Assembly (NCBI GenBank): GCA_937915285.1
Contig: CALDNG010000057.1
Span: forward strand, 1-5,679
Length of the DNA: 5,679 bases
Direction: 5' to 3'
Source of the DNA: an uncultured Desulfomonile sp.
GTDB lineage: Bacteria > Desulfobacterota > Desulfomonilia > Desulfomonilales > Desulfomonilaceae
Of the stretch, positions 1-5,679 are shown in pieces. The notes beneath the pieces were generated by a model that saw nothing but the letters and a program-made list of their open reading frames with translations, was not told where the DNA came from and made no database searches. The position numbers were made by a program, and so were the translations under genes. Position 1 is the stretch's first letter. Each line of letters opens with the position of its first letter.

Positions 1-96
1 GATGAAATGGAAGAGAGTCATGAAGGTCTTTGGGACGCCGGAGTCTCGGCATTGGCACTGAAACGCAATCCGGACGACGAAGCTGATGGTAGTTAA
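1..96 (+). CDS. nusA: 3' end of probable nusA (transcription termination/antitermination factor), partial
   Basis: Frame 1 is open from the first base and codes 31 residues before a TAA stop at 94-96. The visible tail (DEMEESHEGLWDAG near its start, NPDDEADGS at its end) is acidic, like the ends of many NusA proteins, but it contains no domain that proves identity. The call rests mainly on position: nusA stands directly upstream of ylxR and infB in most bacteria. The frame overlaps the ylxR start by 11 bases, which suggests translational coupling and a shared transcript. NusA would bind RNA polymerase and nascent RNA to modulate pausing, termination and antitermination. The start and all domains (NTD, S1, KH) lie outside the window. 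Any other gene commonly found before ylxR remains possible. Confidence 0.6.
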   Translation, partial: DEMEESHEGLWDAGVSALALKRNPDDEADGS

Positions 97-349
97 GGGC
101 CACATACCTTACAGGACGTGCGTAAGTTGTAGAAAAAAGGCCCAGGCTAGAGATTTGATCAAGTTAAAACTTGTTGAAGGCGAACTTATCGTGATACGGG
201 ACGGACGATTTGTCGAGGGACGAGGCTGCTATGTGTGTCCCTCGGAATCTTGCATTGAAAAGGCAAGACGAAAAAATTTATTTTCCAGGGCTCTGAAAAG
301 TCCAGTTTCGGCGAATTTCGCCGGGATTGATCTCAGCAAAGAGGGCTAG
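86..349 (+). CDS. ylxR: YlxR/RnpM family RNA-binding protein (DUF448)
   Basis: This is an 87-residue basic protein of normal length for the YlxR (DUF448) family. The family signature is visible: IPYRTCVSCRKK at residues 7-18 and GRGCYVCPSESC at 45-56. Residues C12, C15, C51 and C56, with an extra C48, make two paired Cys groups that could bind a metal; this is an inference, because the family is not uniformly cysteine-rich. In Bacillus subtilis the homologue (RnpM) binds RNase P RNA and modulates its activity, so a role in RNA processing is likely. The ATG at 86 lies inside the end of the upstream frame and has only a weak Shine-Dalgarno, so it is probably translated by coupling. The start is supported because the conserved motif begins a few residues later. 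Only 16 bases separate its TAG from the infB start. No L7Ae-like ylxQ gene lies between them, unlike in Bacillus. Confidence 0.93.
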   Translation: MVVKGHIPYRTCVSCRKKAQARDLIKLKLVEGELIVIRDGRFVEGRGCYVCPSESCIEKARRKNLFSRALKSPVSANFAGIDLSKEG

Positions 350-353
350 AGAA

Positions 354-358
354 AGAGG
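354..358 (+). promoter_or_regulatory. Shine-Dalgarno of infB
   Basis: AGAGG lies 7 bases before the ATG at 366. It decides the infB start: an in-frame ATG at 327 exists upstream, but it lies inside ylxR. The protein from 366 begins MTVLTVDDLARDLKV, which matches the usual start of the first IF2_N domain. The 13 residues added by the 327 start (MISAKRARERGIR) are unlike any IF-2 start. Confidence 0.75.
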
Positions 359-365
359 TATTCGG

Positions 366-3329
366 ATGACCGTGCTTACCGTTGATGACCTGGCAAGGGA
401 TTTAAAGGTCAAAAACGAGGATTTATTAAAAGAACTCGTCACTATGGGGTTCTCCGTGGATGGACCTGACAGCCCTCTGGAAATTGACGACCCTACAGCC
501 TTAAAGGCTCATTTGGTCAATGCAATCCCAAAGCGGGAAGTTGTTGAGCAGAGGATCAGGCCAACTGTCATTCGCAGAAGAGCGAAGAATCCTCCGCACC
601 CTGAAGCCGGGGAATCATTTTTTGAGGGCCAGGATGGGGGCTCACACGAAGTTGCCGAAACCGTAGAAGAGGAACCGAAAGACATACGGCCCCCTGCGAT
701 TAACCAAACTCAGCCCCCTGACACCAGAAAGCCGGCTCACTCACGCAAACAGCGCAAGCATGAGCCCGCCAGAATAATCGAAATGGCCCCGCGACCCGTG
801 AAAAAAGAGCCGGTCGCTGTAGCGCCACAAGAACCGGCGACAAGGGTCCAGAAGATTGAGTCGCCAAGGGAACAGGCTGCTGAGGTTGCTGCCAGAATAG
901 TAGAGACACCAGAAACCTCGGTTCCTGCCAAGCCTCCTGTTTCAGAAACACCCGTGGTGGAATCTGTTTCAGTAGTAAGGGATGAAGTCAAGCCTGTCGA
1001 AGACAGGCCAGCAACTGACGAGGCTGTAACTGAGCCAATTGGTTCATCCCCGAGGGAACCAGAGGAATCTTCAGAATCGGCGGAGGAGAGGGCCGCTCGA
1101 AAAAAGAAGAAGAAAGACAAGAGAATGCAACCGGCTCAAATCATAGGGCGAGTACAGCTAAAAAAAGAGCAGCCTAAAGAACAGCCAGAGAGGGAACGTC
1201 CTCCAGCTCCGCGTCCTCAGGCTCACCGACCCCATCAACCTGAGGCGCCAACCAGGCCAGCGCCGACAGAGCATCCACAGCGCCCTTATTCCCCACAGGC
1301 CCCGTCTCAGAGACCTACGGCCAGGCTGGAGCAGCCCTTTAGACCTCTTATTGTGGAAATCCCCGTCGAAGATGAGCGGCGCCCCAAAAGGAAAAAAGAC
1401 AAGAAGGTTCGCTCTGCTGTGGATGAAAAGATTGATGATGACAAGGCTAAGATCCGTAAGCCCAAAGAAATCATCAATGTGTCGGACCTGTACGATGATC
1501 GTCCGAGGGGCGGCAGAATAAAAAAGGGAAAGAAGCCCAGGCCGCGCAAAACCGAGATTACTACGCCCAAGGCTATCAAGAGAAGGATCAAACTGCCGGA
1601 GATAGTTACAGTGGCCAGCTTGGCTCATAAAATGAGTGTAAAGGCTGCCGAAGTGATTCAGCAACTTATCCGCCTGGGTGTAATGGCGGCTATGCATGAA
1701 ACGATAGACTTCGATACTGCAACACTTGTGGCTGGGGAATTCGGATTCGAGACAGAGACGAGCCGTCCGACAGAGAAGGACATGCTTCCTGAAAAGATTG
1801 CAGATACAACTGAAAACCTCGTTTCAAGACCGCCTGTGATTACGGTCATGGGACATGTCGATCACGGAAAGACCTCTTTGCTTGACAGAATCCGTTCCAC
1901 GCATGTCACGGATCAGGAGGCTGGCGGTATAACACAGCACATCGGAGCCTATAAGGTCAGGTTACCCAAAGGCGAACTCGTTTTCCTCGATACCCCGGGG
2001 CATGAGGCTTTTACTGCCATGAGAGCCAGGGGCGCTCAGGTTACAGACTTCGTCATCCTCGTTGTCGCTGCTGATGATGGTGTCATGGAACAGACCAAAG
2101 AGGCCATAAACCATGCAAGAGCCGCGAATGTCCCCATAATTGTCGCAGTGAATAAAATAGACAAACCTGAAGCGGATAAGGATAGGGTTCTGCGTGAGTT
2201 AGCTGAAATGAACCTGATACCTGAGGCCTGGGGCGGAGACACTCTTTTCGCCGAGGTTAGCGCCAAAACAGGCGCCGGCTTGGACGAGTTTCTAGATCTC
2301 ATACTACTTCAGGCGGAAATGCTGGAACTAAAGGCCAATCCCAATAAGAAGGCCATTGGAACGGTTATTGAAGCCAGACTGGACAAAGGCCGTGGTCCTG
2401 TAGCTACTGTCCTGATCAGGGAAGGAACCCTCCGACTCGGAGAGCCTTTTGTGGCTGGAGTCCACTTCGGAAAAATCCGAGCAATGCTTGACCATGAGGG
2501 CAGATCACTTGAAGTGGCCGGACCGGCTACTCCCGTTGAGATTCAGGGTTTTTCAAGTGTTCCTGAGGCCGGAGAGCCATTCCTGGTGGTTGATGAAGAA
2601 AAACTGGCCAGGCAGATTGGCGCTCATCGTCAGCAGAAAATTCGTGAAGATTCGGCCGCATCGACATCTCCTGCATCTCTGGAAGACTTGATGGCCAGAA
2701 TGACTAAAATGGAACAGCCTGAACTCAACATTATCATCAAGGCAGATGTTCAGGGTTCAGTTGAGGCGTTAAAAGAAGCTTTATTGGCCATACCATCGTC
2801 AGAGGTAATACAGAAGGTTATTCACAGTGGTGTCGGCGCTGTTAACGAATCTGACGTCATGTTGGCAAGCGCATCCAGGGCCATCATCATTGGATTCAAT
2901 GTGCGGCCCACGGTCAAGACTGCTCAACTAGTCGAACAGGAAAAGATTGATTTAAGGCTTTATACTGTAATCTATGAGGCCATAGAGGATGTTAGAAAGG
3001 CCATGGAGGGCTTGCTGGCCCCGATTGAAAGGGAATCAGTAACCGGCAGGGCTGAAGTAAGACAGACCTTCAGCGTGCCTAAGATTGGATTGATTGCAGG
3101 GTGCTACATCACCTCGGGTAAGATAGAGAGATCTAATCAGATCCGGTTACTCAGAGACAATGTGGTGATCCACACTGGCAAAATTGCTTCCATGCGGCGA
3201 TTCAAGGACGATGTGAAGGAAGCTGTCGAAGGGTACGAGTGCGGTATAGGTATTGAAAATTTCAGGGACATCAAGATTGGAGACATAATAGAAGCCTTCG
3301 TGATATCCAAGGAATCCGCCAAATTGTGA
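366..3329 (+). CDS. infB: Translation initiation factor IF-2
   Basis: This cytoplasmic GTPase brings formyl-Met-tRNA to the 30S P site and promotes joining of the 50S subunit. From the ATG at 366 it has 987 residues, long for IF-2 because of its linker. The first IF2_N domain covers about residues 1-50. A low-complexity linker rich in P, E, K and R covers about 55-400, with basic clusters near 245-253 and 338-347 and a Pro-rich stretch near 275-320. The second IF2_N domain (TVASLAHKMSVKAAEVIQQL) starts near 412. The G domain has every motif: G1 GHVDHGKT 496-503, G2 GGITQHIG 520-527, G3 DTPGH 542-546, G4 NKID 596-599 and G5 SAK 632-634. The C-terminal domains are complete. C913 and C959 are spaced by 46 residues, as are the fMet-binding Cys pair of the Geobacillus protein (668/714). 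It should be fully functional. It is probably cotranscribed with ylxR, and a strong terminator-like hairpin follows its stop. Confidence 0.98.
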   Translation: MTVLTVDDLARDLKVKNEDLLKELVTMGFSVDGPDSPLEIDDPTALKAHLVNAIPKREVVEQRIRPTVIRRRAKNPPHPEAGESFFEGQDGGSHEVAETVEEEPKDIRPPAINQTQPPDTRKPAHSRKQRKHEPARIIEMAPRPVKKEPVAVAPQEPATRVQKIESPREQAAEVAARIVETPETSVPAKPPVSETPVVESVSVVRDEVKPVEDRPATDEAVTEPIGSSPREPEESSESAEERAARKKKKKDKRMQPAQIIGRVQLKKEQPKEQPERERPPAPRPQAHRPHQPEAPTRPAPTEHPQRPYSPQAPSQRPTARLEQPFRPLIVEIPVEDERRPKRKKDKKVRSAVDEKIDDDKAKIRKPKEIINVSDLYDDRPRGGRIKKGKKPRPRKTEITTPKAIKRRIKLPEIVTVASLAHKMSVKAAEVIQQLIRLGVMAAMHETIDFDTATLVAGEFGFETETSRPTEKDMLPEKIADTTENLVSRPPVITVMGHVDHGKTSLLDRIRSTHVTDQEAGGITQHIGAYKVRLPKGELVFLDTPGHEAFTAMRARGAQVTDFVILVVAADDGVMEQTKEAINHARAANVPIIVAVNKIDKPEADKDRVLRELAEMNLIPEAWGGDTLFAEVSAKTGAGLDEFLDLILLQAEMLELKANPNKKAIGTVIEARLDKGRGPVATVLIREGTLRLGEPFVAGVHFGKIRAMLDHEGRSLEVAGPATPVEIQGFSSVPEAGEPFLVVDEEKLARQIGAHRQQKIREDSAASTSPASLEDLMARMTKMEQPELNIIIKADVQGSVEALKEALLAIPSSEVIQKVIHSGVGAVNESDVMLASASRAIIIGFNVRPTVKTAQLVEQEKIDLRLYTVIYEAIEDVRKAMEGLLAPIERESVTGRAEVRQTFSVPKIGLIAGCYITSGKIERSNQIRLLRDNVVIHTGKIASMRRFKDDVKEAVEGYECGIGIENFRDIKIGDIIEAFVISKESAKL

Positions 3330-3375
3330 CCCACTGGCATTACTTGCTTCAACGGTCTTAAGCATTTTTTCGGAC

Positions 3376-3405
3376 TGAGGCGTGCCAACACGCCTCATTT
3401 TTTTT
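3376..3405 (+). terminator. Intrinsic (Rho-independent) terminator after infB
   Basis: A perfect 9-bp stem, TGAGGCGTG at 3376-3384 and CACGCCTCA at 3389-3397, closes a CCAA tetraloop and is followed at once by eight T (3398-3405). This is a textbook Rho-independent terminator for + strand transcripts. The sequence on the other side of the stem would not give a U run for leftward transcription. It lies between infB and the DUF503 gene, inside what is normally one operon. Its T run ends one base before the Shine-Dalgarno AGGG at 3407-3410. It could therefore reduce expression of the genes behind infB, or act as an attenuator. Confidence 0.88.
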
Positions 3406-3416
3406 CAGGGATTACC

Positions 3417-3713
3417 ATGGTTGTGGGAGTAGCTGTTTTCAGAATCCATATACACCAGGCATTCTCACTTAAGCAGAAAAGACAGGTGCTCAAGAGTGTC
3501 CTGGGAAAAGTCAGGGCAAAATTCGATATCTCCATCGCCGAGGTTGGAGACAATGACAAATGGCAGAGTTCATCTATTGCGGTTTCTGTGGTTTCCAACG
3601 ATGCCGGCCATGCTCACAGCATGCTTGAAACTGTCCACCGTTTTGTTGAAGACCTGCAATTAGTTGAGATAGCATCATTTACTACGGAACTGATCCAGTT
3701 TGGAAATGTCTGA
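3417..3713 (+). CDS. ylxP: DUF503 family protein (YlxP-like)
   Basis: This 98-residue protein has the hallmarks of the DUF503/YlxP family: a start of the form MVVGVAVFRIHIHQAFSLKQKRQ, a following VLKSVLGKVRAKFDISIAEVG segment, then DNDKWQSSSIAVSVVSND and a C-terminal VHRFVED helix. The length is normal for the family. The alternating strands and helices suggest a small ferredoxin-like alpha/beta fold; this is family knowledge and is not shown directly here. The molecular function is not established. Its place between infB and rbfA matches ylxP in Bacillus subtilis, so a role connected with ribosome assembly or translation is a reasonable inference. AGGG at 3407-3410 lies 6 bases before the ATG. 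The upstream gap from infB is 87 bases and holds a strong terminator, so expression may depend on read-through. No clear separate promoter was found in that gap. Confidence 0.9.
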   Translation: MVVGVAVFRIHIHQAFSLKQKRQVLKSVLGKVRAKFDISIAEVGDNDKWQSSSIAVSVVSNDAGHAHSMLETVHRFVEDLQLVEIASFTTELIQFGNV

Positions 3714-3814
3714 ACGGCCATTCATTCAGCATTGCGTCCGCATGGATTACGTCAGATGAATCAAAGGACAGTGAAAGCCAGCAGCTATCACATGCTCCCA
3801 GAAAGATAGGCCAG

Positions 3815-4171
3815 ATGTCAAATTTTAGAAAAAACAGGGTAGCGGACCTTATCCGGGAAGTTGTTTCCGACATCATTAAGGATGACATTAAAGACCCGAG
3901 GGTCCAAGGGGTTACCATCACTGAAGTGAAGATGAGTTCCGACCTCAAGTCTGCGAGGATTTTTTTTAGCTGTCTTGCGGACGGTAAGACAGAAACCCAT
4001 CTGGCCGGCCTGCAATCGGCTGAGGGTTTCATCAGGAAGAGGCTGAGGGATGAACTGGACCTCAAATATGTCCCTCAGATAGTTTTTATGTATGACTCCT
4101 CGTTTGACTATTCAGACAAAATTAATAGTATCCTCAACAAAATAATTACTGACAGGGAAGACAATGTTTGA
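3815..4171 (+). CDS. rbfA: 30S ribosome-binding factor A
   Basis: RbfA is a small single-domain KH-type protein that binds the immature 30S subunit near the 5' end of 16S rRNA and helps late maturation and cold adaptation. The 118 residues are a normal length. The start NFRKNRVADLIREVVSDII, then the IKDPRV segment near residues 26-31, the VKMSSDLKSARIFFS segment, and the end YDSSFDYSDKINSILNKI all match the family layout. The ATG at 3815 is the first standard start in its frame, although the frame stays open upstream to 3668. The AGG at 3808-3810 is a weak ribosome site with only 4 bases of spacing, so expression may be modest. The 101-base gap before it (3714-3814) shows no clear promoter, terminator or RNA. 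The end overlaps the nrnA start by 8 bases, so the two are probably coupled. Confidence 0.95.
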   Translation: MSNFRKNRVADLIREVVSDIIKDDIKDPRVQGVTITEVKMSSDLKSARIFFSCLADGKTETHLAGLQSAEGFIRKRLRDELDLKYVPQIVFMYDSSFDYSDKINSILNKIITDREDNV

Positions 4172-5120
4172 AGAGGTCAGCCAAATAATCAGGGATTCGG
4201 ATCGTTTCCTCATTGTGACTCACATGAACCCCGATGGAGACGCCATTGGTTCCAGTCTTGGACTGCATCTTTCTTTAGGAGAGATGGGAAAAGAGTCTTT
4301 CCTTGTACTTGAATCCAGGCCCCCCGACCTTTTTTCCTTCCTTCCAGGAATCGACAGGATAATCGTGGGAGCGGACCTGCTAGAAATAAACCCATCAATA
4401 ATTTTGTCTTTGGACGCTGCAGATCAGAGCAGGATTGCTCCTTCCATTGATGGGCTGAGACCACACACCAAATTGGTCAATATCGATCATCACCCCACCA
4501 ATCCGTTATTCGGCGATGTCAATCTGGTCTCGTCCGCCGCCAACTCCACCTCCTCGCTGATCTTTCAGATTATCAGGGCTACAGGTCATACCCCTTCCAG
4601 AGATGCTTGCATGGCATTTTTCTGTGGGCTTGTCACAGACACCGGGTGCTTCAGATTCGAAGGCGTTAACGCTGAAACGTTTAGACTGGCGGCGGCTATG
4701 TGTGAATCCGGGATTGATTCCTATCAGATAACCCAGTACCTTTTCGAGGAGCATCCTGTCCAGAGACTTGCTCTTGAAAAACAGATGCTCAACAGGTTGC
4801 AACTGTTGCAGGACGGAAGGATTGCCCTTAGCGTTCTATATTTGGCTGATTTCCAGGAATCCGGGGCATCACTTGCGGACGGCGAAAACCTTGTTAACAA
4901 GCTCCGAGAAACTAGGGGTGTCGAAGTTGGCATACTGATGACCAAAGTTTCTGACACCCTTATCAGAGTGAGTCTGAGGTCCAAGGGAAGGGTTGATGTC
5001 TCGCTTGTCGCTGCACAGTTTGGTGGTGGCGGCCACCGGAGGGCGGCGGGAATCAAATCGGATATTAACATGGAGACCCTTCAGCATTTACTACTGGAAG
5101 CTATCCAAAGACAACTTTAA
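4164..5120 (+). CDS. nrnA: DHH-family phosphoesterase, NrnA type (nanoRNase / pAp phosphatase)
   Basis: This is a 318-residue cytoplasmic enzyme of the DHH/DHHA1 superfamily, of normal length for NrnA. NrnA proteins remove nucleotides from very short RNAs and dephosphorylate 3'-phosphoadenosine 5'-phosphate (pAp), using two divalent metal ions, usually Mn. The metal-binding motifs are complete: HMNPDGDAIGS at residues 20-30, the Asp of LSLDAAD (D83), NIDHHPTN at 105-112 and LVTDTGCFRF at 155-164 (D158). The C-terminal DHHA1 domain carries the substrate-binding loop GGGGHRRAAG at 287-296. The Shine-Dalgarno AGGGA at 4154-4158 lies 5 bases before the ATG, inside the rbfA end. Placement behind rbfA is common and links RNA turnover with ribosome assembly. 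It is too short for RecJ, and no extra domains (CBS, PDE-type sensor) are present, which favours NrnA over other DHH enzymes. The exact substrate preference cannot be read from the sequence. Confidence 0.93.
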   Translation: MFEEVSQIIRDSDRFLIVTHMNPDGDAIGSSLGLHLSLGEMGKESFLVLESRPPDLFSFLPGIDRIIVGADLLEINPSIILSLDAADQSRIAPSIDGLRPHTKLVNIDHHPTNPLFGDVNLVSSAANSTSSLIFQIIRATGHTPSRDACMAFFCGLVTDTGCFRFEGVNAETFRLAAAMCESGIDSYQITQYLFEEHPVQRLALEKQMLNRLQLLQDGRIALSVLYLADFQESGASLADGENLVNKLRETRGVEVGILMTKVSDTLIRVSLRSKGRVDVSLVAAQFGGGGHRRAAGIKSDINMETLQHLLLEAIQRQL

Positions 5121-5213
5121 GAATACTCAAGAACGTCCCGTTCGGACCTTTCGTCTTTCTCCTGTTTCTTGCATGGAGTTATTGGCCTCAGACACGGTTC
5201 ACACCTCATCAAG

Positions 5214-5242
5214 TTGACCGAACCTGGCGGATGTGCTATCAT
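5214..5242 (+). promoter_or_regulatory. Predicted sigma-70-type promoter with extended -10
   Basis: TTGACC at 5214-5219 (-35) and TATCAT at 5237-5242 (-10) are separated by the ideal 17 bases. TGC directly before the -10 gives an extended -10 element. Transcription would start near 5249, leaving a leader of about 41 bases before the ATG at 5291. This is the best promoter match I see in the window and suggests that the gene at 5291 is transcribed separately from the infB-nrnA operon. Confidence 0.6.
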
Positions 5243-5255
5243 CCGGGCGATCCGC
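5227..5255. repeat. Inverted repeat over the -10 region, possible operator
   Basis: GCGGAT at 5227-5232 is mirrored by ATCCGC at 5250-5255. The inner five bases CGGAT (5228-5232) are also mirrored by ATCCG at 5241-5245. The repeats flank or cover the -10 box and the expected start point, where a repressor could act. The arms are short and chance is a real possibility. No regulator gene is visible in the window. Confidence 0.25.
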
Positions 5256-5290
5256 AGAGATAAAACATTACAGATTATAAAGGCTTATTG

Positions 5291-5679
5291 ATGTTATCCG
5301 GAAAAAATATTTTGATTTTGGGGGCTAGAGAGGGTGGTTATGGCGCATCCATAGCAGTCTCGGCAGTCAATGCGGGAGCCAGTGTTTTCGGGACCTCGCT
5401 GGATCCAAAAAATGCTCGGGAAAAGGCTTTTTTCGATAAGGCCGGAATAAAACTCCTCGATGTTCCCCTTCGATTCGATTCTGAACGGCGGCCCGAAATA
5501 ATTGATACTTTCAGTCTTGTTCAGGAGTCTCTAAAAAGAGATGGGGTAGATCGCCTGGACGCTGTCATTCACACGGTAGCTGGAGGTTTTCCCCGGAAGC
5601 CATCCGTAATGAAAGCGGTAGGAGATATACTCAAGGGGAAAAGCGTCTTCAATGACATGGCTACTGCAGTAAAGCGAAA
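5291..5679 (+). CDS. SDR-type NAD(P)-dependent oxidoreductase, possibly FabI-like, 5' part (partial)
   Basis: The frame is open from ATG 5291 to the right edge, giving 129 residues and no stop. The N-terminus is a Rossmann nucleotide-binding fold: a hydrophobic strand NILILGA, the glycine-rich turn GAREGGYGASIA (about residues 11-22), a helix, and a second strand SVFGTSL. Near residue 96 the strand LDAVIHTVAGG matches the NNAG-position strand of short-chain dehydrogenases and looks like the HSIA segment of enoyl-ACP reductases (FabI). The catalytic Tyr/Lys region lies beyond the window, so neither reaction nor substrate can be assigned. AAAGG at 5279-5283 is a good Shine-Dalgarno 7 bases before the ATG. 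A TTG directly before it (5288) is a less likely start. The gene is separated from nrnA by 170 bases and has its own predicted promoter. A role in fatty-acid synthesis or in another acyl-CoA or ketone reduction is possible. Confidence 0.75.
   Translation, partial: MLSGKNILILGAREGGYGASIAVSAVNAGASVFGTSLDPKNAREKAFFDKAGIKLLDVPLRFDSERRPEIIDTFSLVQESLKRDGVDRLDAVIHTVAGGFPRKPSVMKAVGDILKGKSVFNDMATAVKR

Noticed and set aside
327..365. Upstream in-frame ATG for infB at 327
   Set aside because: It sits inside ylxR and adds 13 residues foreign to IF-2. The ATG at 366 has a well-spaced AGAGG and the family's normal N-terminus.
737..1120. 127-residue Ser/Thr/Gly-rich open frame on the minus strand
   Set aside because: Its composition mirrors the Glu/Pro/Ala/Lys-rich infB linker in reverse complement. 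It is a shadow of a coding sequence.
1158..1697. 179-residue open frame on the minus strand, antisense to infB
   Set aside because: It lies opposite the low-complexity infB linker, where skewed codon use keeps the opposite frames open. Its product is compositionally odd, resembles no family I know, and has no convincing ribosome site.
3732..3760. TTGCGT followed 17 bases later by GATGAA as an rbfA promoter
   Set aside because: The -10 match is poor and there is no supporting element. rbfA is more simply explained as read from upstream.
3742..3809. Two tiny frames before rbfA, MDYVR (3742-3759) and MNQRTVKASSYHMLPER (3756-3809), joined by ATGA
   Set aside because: Frames this short are expected by chance in a 101-base gap. 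Neither has a clear Shine-Dalgarno, and no leader-peptide pattern such as repeated regulatory codons is visible.
5131..5143. Small hairpin GAACG-TCC-CGTTC after nrnA as a terminator
   Set aside because: The stem is only 5 bp, the following sequence is a mixed pyrimidine stretch without a T run, and an alternative GTCC/GGAC pairing competes. It is too weak to call.
1..5679. A new defence, mobile or CRISPR system
   Set aside because: Every gene except the last partial one belongs to a well-known housekeeping set, and there are no long repeats, transposase, integrase or tRNA-end signatures.

Overview
This window looks like ordinary bacterial chromosome carrying a translation and RNA-metabolism operon. 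In order it holds the 3' end of a gene that is probably nusA, then ylxR (rnpM), infB (IF-2), a DUF503/ylxP gene, rbfA and an nrnA-type DHH phosphoesterase gene. The 5' part of a separate SDR-type (FabI-like) oxidoreductase gene follows and runs off the right edge. All genes are on the + strand. Base composition is moderate and looks even throughout. I see no mobile element, CRISPR array, tRNA or rRNA.

The best guess for the organism is a deltaproteobacterium in the broad sense (Desulfobacterota or Syntrophobacterales-like). IF-2 has a very long Lys/Pro/Glu linker, a TTPKAIKRRIK segment just before its second IF2_N domain, and an LIPEAWGGDT segment in its G domain. The order infB-DUF503-rbfA-nrnA is also familiar from that group. 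This rests on remembered family resemblance, not on a search.

Layout: positions 1-349 hold two overlapping genes (nusA end and ylxR). Positions 366-3329 are infB. Positions 3330-3416 are an 87-base gap with a perfect intrinsic-terminator hairpin directly before the Shine-Dalgarno of the DUF503 gene. Positions 3417-3713 are DUF503, followed by a 101-base gap with no clear signal. Positions 3815-5120 are rbfA and nrnA, which overlap by 8 bases. Positions 5121-5290 are a 170-base gap with a good sigma-70-type extended -10 promoter, and the oxidoreductase gene starts at 5291.

The genes form a coherent set. NusA acts in transcription elongation and termination, YlxR is an RNA-binding modulator of RNase P, IF-2 places initiator tRNA on the ribosome, RbfA matures the 30S subunit, and NrnA degrades nanoRNA and pAp. 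The oxidoreductase gene has its own promoter and probably belongs to a different transcription unit. It sits where many relatives would have truB. I found no convincing new system. The most interesting points are regulatory: the intra-operon terminator, the inverted repeat over the last promoter, and a weak dnaX-like slippery arrangement in the infB linker.
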